Assembly: GCA_003313425.1 (NCBI GenBank)
Contig: NHZP01000005.1
Coordinates: 1,860,001 to 1,924,000, forward strand
Length of the DNA stretch: 64,000 bases
DNA from: Pseudopyrenochaeta lycopersici
Lineage: Eukaryota > Ascomycota > Dothideomycetes > Pleosporales > Pseudopyrenochaetaceae
Direction: 5' to 3'
Shown: piece after piece, positions 57,326 through 64,000 of the stretch
How the letters are laid out: each line of letters opens with the position of its first letter
How positions within the stretch are numbered: the stretch's first letter is position 1
Position numbers and translations under genes: made by a program
The notes under the pieces: model-generated
Told to the model about the DNA's origin: nothing
Databases searched by the model: none
What the model saw: only the letters and a program-made list of their open reading frames with translations

Positions 57326-58833
57326 CAGTGTGTCCAACAAGCAAGTAAAGTAAAAATCTACCCCTTTACTTTACTTGCTTGATGAAAACAGTTACTTTAC
57401 TTGCTTGCTTGACGAGAATCCTTTACTTTACTTGCTTGCTTGACATTACTTGGTGATATTTCCTGATTTTGAATCTACGATAGACCTATGGAAGCATACC
57501 GGTTCCATGAAGAAGCCAACAGTAGCAGGTATATCGTACAACTCGATAACCGTCGACAGCACCTTCGCAATGTTCTCGCCAGTGTGAGGGCCCTTTAGAG
57601 GCCGGAGGTTAAGAAGAGCTATTTACAACTTATGCTTCTCGTCTAAGAAGTAAGCAACAACTGCCACATAGTTCGTTCCTTCTTCAGACGTCTAGGTGTC
57701 AGTTTAGATATAGATCTTGCTTTTAGTAAGATAGAGCTTTTCTTTCAGCAAAGTACGCCTCCCAGCATCACCCTCCTACATCTCTTTAATCCAGGTGCTA
57801 AGAGTTAACGGGCTCTTTAGCAGAACCTTATCTATATCCTCTAGCTAGCTGGCAAACATATTACAGGTGCGTTAATGCGTCGCTTATTAAAAGGCAAGGT
57901 TAAGATCAACAGCCTAGTCAATAAACTCGCCCTTAAACTAAAAGTCATTAAACACTATGCGCCGGCTTCCAAGGTATGGTATAGAGCTCGTTGTTCCCTT
58001 AGCCATATCAAACGGATTTGACGCCACTGGTTTGTAGCCGAATTCTTTAAGTTTGTGCAGATACCCTAGGTGATAAATGATACAGTACTAGAGTAGCCTA
58101 ACTATTAAATAGCGTGGAATCATGCTAGCCACTAATATAGCAGTACTTGCAGAGCCAGAACTTGTTATCTCTATCTGTTGCAAGCTGCGCGCCGTGTTTG
58201 TAGATTGCCGAGGATTAGGCTTTAGAGTTAAGGGTACACTTATAAGGCTGACGATATCGAATTAATGGCAGTAGCTTCCTTTCATAGCAAATTTTGTCCC
58301 ATTCAATATAGAAAGTGCATTACGTAGATGTTAGCAGCTCTCTTTCACGGGTGGTTAGTATAGAGGCCTCATGGGTTAGAGTTAAAACCGAACTTAGGGT
58401 TCCTAAGCGGCTCTCTAAGGGAGAGCTAGGGGCCTCAGAGGGGGTTTTAGGCAGAGAAGAACGCGTAGACCTTCCACCAGGCTGAAAGAACAGGTGAGAA
58501 GACATATTAGCTTAGAATTTGGTAGCCTTGTAAATAAAGACTAGAGGTGTCAGATTTTTCAAGGCACATCTGACTCTTTGTGCGACTCCAGCCAATCACG
58601 ATTTTGCCGGGTGCCACCCGGTGAAATCATAATTGGTTCGCTTAGCTAGCGCCACCTAACTCATCTTCGACATGCCTAATACGGCAATTCTGTCAAGCAA
58701 CTTGAAGTTACTTCAAGTAATGTGAAAACCCTTACTTGTGCTTGCTTGAATGAGCCTTTACTTTACTTGCTTGTTACGTAATCAAGTAATGTCAAGCAAG
58801 CAAGTCAAGTAACTTGGTTGTTGGACACACTGA
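57326..58833 (-). mobile_element. hAT element (1,508 bp) inserted in MULE-2 transposase
   Basis: The element is bounded by the 8-bp duplication CTTGTTAT (57318-57325 and 58834-58841) and by ends CAGTGTGTCCAACAAGCAAG (left) and, inverted, CAGTGTGTCCAACAACCAAG (right). The subterminal 150 bp on both sides are crowded with copies of TTTACTTGCTTG, in both orientations; such arrays are hAT transposase-binding sites in known elements. The inside is strongly AT-rich and mutated. Confidence 0.9.
57560..58505 (-). pseudogene. Decayed hAT transposase relic
   Basis: On the minus strand, MSSHLFFQPGGRSTRSSLPK (58505) begins a Ser/Thr-rich leader. It is followed, through several stops, by a region with FWLCKYCYISG, the W-x2-C-x2-C part of a BED-type zinc finger. 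The rest has many TAA/TAG codons and no Dimer_Tnp_hAT region can be found. The element therefore would move only with help from an active copy. Confidence 0.5.
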
Positions 58834-60574
58834 CTTGTTATTGGAGAAGATTCCCGAGTTAAACGCCTCTTCTTTGCTGATCAAGACTCGATTGAGCTCC
58901 TCCGCCGCTGGCCTGACGTCTTTATACTCGACTGCACGTATAATACGAACGAGTATAACCTCCCAATCCTCAATATCGTCGCCGCGTCCTGTCTAAATAA
59001 GACAATCCAAGTTGGTCTTTGCTTCCTTTCAGGTGAATCAGAGGAAGATTTCAACTGGGTTATTCAGGCGCTACGAAAGTTCCTTGAATTAAAAGGAATC
59101 CAGCTTCCAAGCCTTGTTATTACCGACCGAGACCTTGCACTTATTAACGCACTCGAGGAGAACCTAAAAGATACCGAATTCCTTCTTTGCCGTTGGCACC
59201 TTAATAAGGATATGCTTGCGTATGCCCGCAAACATGTACATCATCAAATTCGAAATCCACAAACAGGCTTTTTCGAAGATCATGAGTCTGTAAACAAGGT
59301 TATGGAACTCTTTTGGGCATGCCTTGATGCTGATACTGAGGATGTCTTCGATAAGACGTGTAAGAGCTTGGAACGTAATAGTTCGGTCTGCGCGGCATAC
59401 CTCAATGACAATTGGTGGCCTTATAAAGATAAGCTTGTTTTAGCATGGACGAAAAGGTTTACCCATTTTGGCGAACAGGTCAGCTCTCGTGTGGAAGGCC
59501 ATCATCACCGGCTTAAAGAGTGGCTAGGAAGTTCGCAAAATGACCTCCTTGGCTTCCTTGAAGCTTGCCTTCCATTCTTCCACCTTCTCTATTCAGAGCA
59601 TACGCACCTTTGGAGTCAGCAATCTATCGCCTTTCCTTGGGCGTATAGAAGGGAGCTATACATCTACGTCAGCCGGATCATCTCGAACTACGCGCTAAGC
59701 CAAGTTGAACATCAATATGGTCTTGCAAAGGATGAGCTTCATGAGCGTCAAAGAAACCCTCAAAAAGAACGAAGCAAGTGCAAGTGTATCTTCCCGACAG
59801 TCTATGGTTACCCCTGCAAACACCAACTCATGGATCTCATTGAAAATGACCAAGTATTGAAGCCAGAGATGTTCCATAAGCATTGGTGGCTTGATCGCGG
59901 CGTTACAGAAGACGAGGGCCGAAGAACTCGAATTCTTGAGCCAAATCCTATTCGGCAAAGACGAACAGACGCTCGGAAGCATAGAAGGCAGGGAAAACCA
60001 ACACGAAGAGTGCCATCACACTTTGAACGAGTTGATCAGAATCATCCAGCAAGCCGCGACCCCTCTAACAATCTGCCGTTAACGCAACCACCTCGTCTAG
60101 TACGAGATCTTCCGACAAATGAACATATCCAGGTTCCAGCAACGCAACCACTCATGCAAGCACTTCCTCAATACGAAGGTTTAACACTATCTCAGGCTTT
60201 GGTGCAGGCTTCAACGCAGTATCAAGCTTCTCAACCGTCATTCGAGCGAGCTTGGAAGCCGAGCAGGTCATTCCACTACGCAACATATAGCTCGTTCGGT
60301 ATTAATGGCGGCCAGCCTTCTCCATCGCAGGGTCCACCAGCTACATGAGTTCCGTGGAAGAGCAGAGCTGGATTTTATGCATTAGATACTCCAAATTAAA
60401 AATTTAATCTCCTTTTACTAATATGTAAACAACTCGATTTCGAGCGAATACGAGCGCACAGACGCAGTGGCCTGTGCGGTGGGTGGTCCAAAATAAAGTA
60501 GTGGGTGGTCCATAGTGTTGCCCTGGTAGATGGGGAATTATTACGCCAAGCAGTGGTAAGGCGGTCATTTGCCG

Positions 60575-60749
60575 ATTAACCAAACGATACTATTGGTCAG
60601 CGCTCAACAATACCTGGGCCGGACCCGTGTTGGCTGATCAGCTCCAGTTGGTGTTGATGCCTGCAAAGGTGAAGCCGCATTCGCTAAGCACTGTACGTAA
60701 AATTATGTAACTAGTGAAGCAACAAACCTATATGTAAGCTACTGTAGAG
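60575..60749. other. Short spacer between MULE-1 and the hAT element
   Basis: About 175 bases of unremarkable sequence follow the MULE end. No feature was recognised. Confidence 0.4.
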
Positions 60750-61012
60750 CAGTGATCGGAATGGTCCGGTCTGACTTGGTCTTTGTCTGGTCTAGACCGC
60801 CAAGACCTGGTCTGGTCTGACGATTTTTTGAGACCATGGTCGGACCGGTCTAAATGGTCGGACCGGTCCGGCTATAAAATAGGTTCACGTGACTCAATCT
60901 TAGACTAATTCGGTTAGAACCCTCAGCGAGGGATGTACCCTTGAGACCAAGCTGAGTACTCCACTCCCATGGAACAATCAAGTCCTCAACAGCCTGCTTG
61001 TATGCTATTGTT

Positions 61013-63321
61013 ATGGAGCCTTCAACACCAACGTTACCGTCCCCATTGAGTATCATGAGACCAGACTCAACGTCTCTTACGCCATCCCCTATGCCTACGT
61101 CATCACCCACCCTACGCTATCACCTGCTCCTGTTCCATATTGCGAACCTCCAGGTGAGTTCGTGCAGGGCGGTATCACGTACGTGAAACGCACAACAATT
61201 GCAAATAAAGATTTCCGTCAAGGTACATCACACATCTGGAAGTACGGCCTCCAATACATTCGAGGTAGCGATAAGAAAGAGGTGTATTACTGCCATGAGT
61301 GCACGGTTGGAAAGAGTAAGCAAGAATTGTTTGTCATCAATGGCACTTCTAGGATCAGGAATCACCTAGAACAGAAGCACCAGATTGATCCCCTGAGTGG
61401 CATCAAGAGAAAGGGTTCTGTACGGAAGTCTATAATTGACCAGCAAAAGGATGCGGCTGCTTCCAATACCTTCTTCTGGAAGGAGTGTGTGGAGAAGTTT
61501 AAAGAGCTTCTGATTCGTTGGATTGTGTACTGCCATATCGCTTTCTTTCAATTAGAGAATCAGTACTTTCGTGAACTACTCCTCTTTTTGAATCCGGCAC
61601 TACTCAACCACCTCCCGAGGGCACCGAGGACTATCCGGAGCTGGGTAATGAATGCCTTTATATCGAAGAAGCAACAGCTTAAGGAGGACCTATACCATTC
61701 ACGGAGTAGAATCTCCATCTCTTTTGATCTCTGGACTTCACCAAACCCTTATGCTATCCTAGGCGTCGTTGCTATGTGGATTGACGCTACCGGCAAGCGA
61801 CGTGTTACCGTCTTAGGTATGCGACGTATATACGGCGAACATACTGGGGAGAATCTTGGATCGGTGGTCCTTGAATTGCTGAAAGAATACAACATTATCG
61901 GAGATCAGATTGGATACTTCATGCTGGATAATGCCTCGTCAAACGATACCGCTGTTGAGTTCATCCTCAAGGAGCTCTGCCCGTGGATGATGCCAAAACA
62001 ACGTCGCCATCGCCGGCTGCGCTGGTTAGGTCACATTATCAATCTCTGTTGCCAGGCGTTCCTCATGGGCCGAAACTGTGAGAAGTATCTTGCGAAGCTG
62101 GAAAAGCACTATCAACGTGGCGACTATATGAAGGTGGAAGAGCTATGGAAGAAATTTGGATGTTTGGGTCGTCTTCACAACCTGGTGCGATATATAAGGC
62201 TTACTCCACAACGGCGTGAAGAGTTTGCTGCAATCACTATTGGCGGAGATCTTTCACAATTCGATGGGCTTGAGCTTATCCAGAACAACTCGACCCGCTG
62301 GAACTCATGGTTTCATTCGATTACACGTGCATTGAATGTTCGTGAACGTTTAGAGCTCTTCTCGGCTCGCCATGTACCTGGGAAGGGCTCTCAAGGTATT
62401 GCGAACTTTAAGCTTGATGGACAGCACTGGTTCGAGCTTGAAAAGATTGAACTCGCTCTTAAAGACTTCTACGCTGCGACTTTACTTTCTGAAGGTAAGA
62501 AGACGTCACTTGCGGACTGGTTTTCAACTTTAGATTGCCTTCTTCGGGAGATAAGCGAGACGAAGGATCACTACCACGATATCCACACTGAGGACGATAA
62601 CAACTTTACATGGAAGTACCTCCAAGGCTGCGCAGATGCGGCTTGGTCAAAGTGCGCCGAGTACTACAACAATCAGCAGCTGAATTGGCAAAATCGATAC
62701 CCAGAAGATACTGACCTTCCACCGGCATATTATGCGGCTCAAATCCTTGATCCATATCGCAAGTGGGCGTGGTTCAGGCAAGAGTGGGTCCTTCACGGCG
62801 ACGAAGAGAAGAAGAGGTGGTTTGACAACGCACAATCAGCGGTAAAGCATCTCTGGGAGACGGAGTATAAGGGAAGGTACCCTGTCGAGATGCTGCCACC
62901 ACCAGCCAGGAAGGAGAGAGATCCTGACCCAGCATTTGATCGCCAGCGGGAACATAAGCGCATTCGAATAGACGCTCCGCTCTCCACAACTGATTTGTAC
63001 GAACAATATATTTCTACCGACCGGCTCCGTGACGAAGAGGCAGGTTGCGATGACGCCATTGCGTACTGGCTATCTCGTTATGACTCCCAAAGAGATCTTG
63101 CTCGTTTCGCTCTGGATCTGTTCGCGATCTCACCTATGTCAGATGAATGCGAACGCCTCTTTAGTAGCGCAAAGCTTACTATAGTTGATCGCCGTGGTAG
63201 GCTGAAGGCAGATATTATCGAGGCATGTGAGTGTCTTCGGGCCTGGTATGGAAAACCCCAGGCTGAGGAAAACAGCGATAGTGAGGATAGTGAGAATGAA
63301 GACGACTGGATTGATAGTTAG
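61013..63321 (+). CDS. hAT transposase, essentially complete, possible N-terminal frameshift
   Basis: The main frame (61162-63321, 719 codons) lacks an ATG at its head. The only good ATG (61013, MEPSTPTLPSPLSIMRPDST) lies one frame off, so a single-base shift or unseen intron near 61095-61120 is implied. A BED-like zinc finger is formed by SHIWKYGL, VYYCHECT and IRNHLEQKH. The RNase-H-like core has ISISFDLWTSPNPYAILGVV (first Asp), GYFMLDNASSNDTAV (second Asp) and WNSWF region (NSTRWNSW). The C-terminal dimerisation domain is clear: YWLSRYDSQRDLARFALDLF, then ISPMSDECERLFSSAKLTIV (typical hAT C-terminus). The tail is acidic (EENSDSEDSENEDDWIDS). Length agrees with active hAT transposases. Confidence 0.85.
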
Positions 63322-63423
63322 TAGTGAAATACATTTTCTCGGTTTCTTCCTTTTCTTCAGCCTCATTCTTGGCGGTCTTGTTGGTCGGACCGGTCTGGTC
63401 GGACCGGTCCTTATGTAAGCACC

Positions 63424-63463
63424 TGGTCTGGTCTGGTCTGTACCCTCAGACCAGACCAGACCA
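63424..63463. repeat. Perfect 17-bp hairpin of GGTCT/AGACC units at the hAT right end
   Basis: TGGTCTGGTCTGGTCTG is followed, after six bases (TACCCT), by its exact reverse complement CAGACCAGACCAGACCA; the AGACC run continues to 63468. The hairpin abuts the terminal repeat of the hAT element. Confidence 0.9.
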
Positions 63464-63480
63464 GACCATTCCGATCACTG

Positions 63481-63847
63481 CCTCTGGTAGGGTAAGTTAT
63501 GGTCGCGTGCGAAGGCGGCGATGTTGGGGTTATCCATCGAGCGGAGGATTTGCACTGCTTTAGATATCTTGGCAACAGAATCACAGTAGTTTTTAGACAT
63601 AGTGAGGTACTTTTACACGTAAATTTGTATGGTGGGGTACATGAACACGTCAAACGCGTTGTCGTGATCGTTGAGCTAGGGATGATCGTTGAGCTAGGAG
63701 GCCCGTGCCTTTGCACGGGCTTTTTCTCTGAAAAATCACGCAGTGACCGCAAGGGCCCGAGTAATAAATATATTATTAATTATTAACAATACTAAGCAAA
63801 CCTTCCGCACACGCGTTTATATCAATTCAATATCTCAAGTCAGCATA
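63481..63847. other. Spacer with GATCGTTGAGCTAGG repeat and a GC hairpin
   Basis: GATCGTTGAGCTAGG occurs twice (63666-63680 and 63684-63698). GCCCGTGC-CTTT-GCACGGGC (63701-63720) forms a perfect 8-bp stem followed by TTTTT; it resembles an intrinsic terminator or the GCCCGTGC ends of some MITEs. No gene is seen. Confidence 0.45.
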
Positions 63848-64000
63848 TTAACAGCATATCCTTTCTAACGCAATAATAAGCTCCAGAAGGTCCTCATTCT
63901 CCCAATCCGACGCAACTTCAGGCCCTTCCTCCCTCCTACCCTCTGATAGCTTCTCACAAGCCTTCATTAGTCGCCCTACACCCTCTGAAGCAGAAACCTC
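63848..64000 (-). CDS. C-terminal end of a minus-strand gene, cut by window edge
   Basis: Fifty codons are open from base 64000 to the TAA at 63848-63850: EVSASEGVGRLMKACEKLSE, then GPEVASDWENEDLLELIIAL and ERICC. It is acidic and helical. The family cannot be named from this tail; it may belong to a host gene or a further transposon to the right. Confidence 0.45.
   Translation of the reverse strand, partial: EVSASEGVGRLMKACEKLSEGRREEGPEVASDWENEDLLELIIALERICC

Larger units (their letters stand above)
56505..60348 (+). pseudogene. MULE-2 transposase, intact except for a hAT insertion
   Basis: Part 1 is 56505-57325 and part 2 is 58834-60348. Part 1 has an acidic leader (MDDPISENQPLEESLLDEGY) and a FAR1-like DNA-binding domain with CTRGGN, KKGGCQAQIWL and SSRHNHPKA (C..C..HxH). 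The hAT cuts after YDLV and, with one CTTGTTAT removed, the frame goes on LVIGEDSRVKRLFFADQDSI. Part 2 has FILDCTYNTNEYNLPILNIV, VITDRDLALINALEENL and FLLCRWHLNKD (MULE catalytic core), KCKCIFPTVYGYPCKHQL (SWIM-type C-x-C...C-x-H) and a Gln/Pro-rich tail. No other nonsense codon exists, so the transposase was functional until the hAT landed in it. Confidence 0.9.
56104..60523 (+). mobile_element. Second MULE (4,420 bp incl. nested hAT) inside the right end of the first
   Basis: Its inverted ends start GGGCAACACTATGGACCACC and continue for about 100 bp with near-perfect identity (including CCGCACAGGCCACTGCGTCT). The 9-bp sequence TGGTAGATG stands on both sides (56095-56103 and 60524-60532), the target duplication size of Mutator-like elements. 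Removal rejoins the inner terminal repeat of MULE-1. It includes a 1,508-bp hAT insertion. Confidence 0.95.
50319..60574 (+). mobile_element. Old MULE (Mutator-like element) with nested Crypton and second MULE
   Basis: Inverted ends begin CGGCAAATGACCGCC at 50319 and at 60574 (minus). At the right end the repeat continues without break as CACTGCTTGGCGTAATAATT then CCCCATCTACCACTG until the MULE-2 insertion. At the left end the same sequence is cut after ATAATT by the Crypton and resumes at 53089. The inner part of the repeats (53089-53211 and the RC of about 55990-56103) is more than 100 bp and nearly perfect. Without the insertions the element is about 3.1 kb. A matching 9-bp target duplication at the outer ends is not apparent (GAATATTTAG versus ATTAACCAA), as may happen in an old insertion. 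Confidence 0.8.
60750..63480 (+). mobile_element. hAT element, 2.7 kb, with GGTCT-rich ends
   Basis: The ends are inverted CAGTGATCGGAATGGTC (60750 and 63480), followed on both sides by many copies of GGTCTG or GGTCC. I found no exact 8-bp duplication (CTGTAGAG left, CCTCTGGT right), so either the sites mutated or the outer limits differ slightly. The transposase lies between the two ends on the plus strand. Confidence 0.85.

Noticed and set aside
63701..63725. Bacterial-type terminator implying a bacterial contig
   Set aside because: All genes and elements in the window are eukaryotic with spliceosomal introns; a lone hairpin is not evidence.

Overview
The window looks like a gene-poor, transposon-rich tract of a filamentous ascomycete nuclear genome. 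A Dothideomycete (Pleosporales-like) is my best guess. Supporting signs are short spliceosomal introns (about 43-170 nt, GTRNGT donors, CTAAC-type branch points), fungal families (DUF6606/DUF3638, DUF4470-MYND, F-box, BTB, a fungal PD-(D/E)XK family, APH-like), Fot/pogo, Tc1, Copia, MULE, hAT and Crypton elements, and nonsense codons with the signature of repeat-induced point mutation (RIP). The species is inferred, not shown.

Region 1 (1-17.3 kb) is mostly host genes: a very large DUF6606/DUF3638/DUF3645 gene entering from the left edge (+), a BTB/POZ gene (-), an unrecognised 209-aa gene (+), a multi-exon gene or gene remnant resembling the C-terminal end of TRANK1-like UvrD helicases (-), and an F-box gene (+).

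Region 2 (17.3-24.8 kb) holds a broken second copy of cullin-1 (-). A 1,348-bp Tc1/mariner element sits in one of its tyrosine codons. Next comes a three-exon DUF4470/MYND gene (-).

Region 3 (25.5-35.4 kb) is a nest of elements. An old, heavily mutated Tc1-type element (-) contains a 5,014-bp Copia element with near-identical 121-bp LTRs and a TCTCT target duplication. An intact Fot/pogo element abuts its right terminal repeat, and another Tc1-type relic follows.

Region 4 (35.4-50.2 kb) mixes decayed and plausible genes: a dynamin fragment, an FHA-kinase with a frameshift, a basic-tailed unknown protein, a second Fot/pogo element with a C-terminal CCHC knuckle, a PD-(D/E)XK gene, an APH-like phosphotransferase gene and several unknown genes.

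Region 5 (50.3-63.5 kb) is a four-level nest. An old MULE has a Crypton (tyrosine recombinase) in its left terminal repeat and a younger MULE in its right one. The younger MULE's transposase gene carries a hAT insertion. A separate hAT element with GGTCT-rich ends follows. The 3' end of one more minus-strand gene leaves at the right edge.

The host genes do not form an obvious pathway or cluster; the main coherent story is the order of transposon insertions. I found no clear tRNA, rRNA or CRISPR feature. I found no convincing new cellular system. The strongest unusual signals are the intact Crypton with a readable target site, the Copia primer site matching the initiator tRNA anticodon loop, and the reconstructable nesting.
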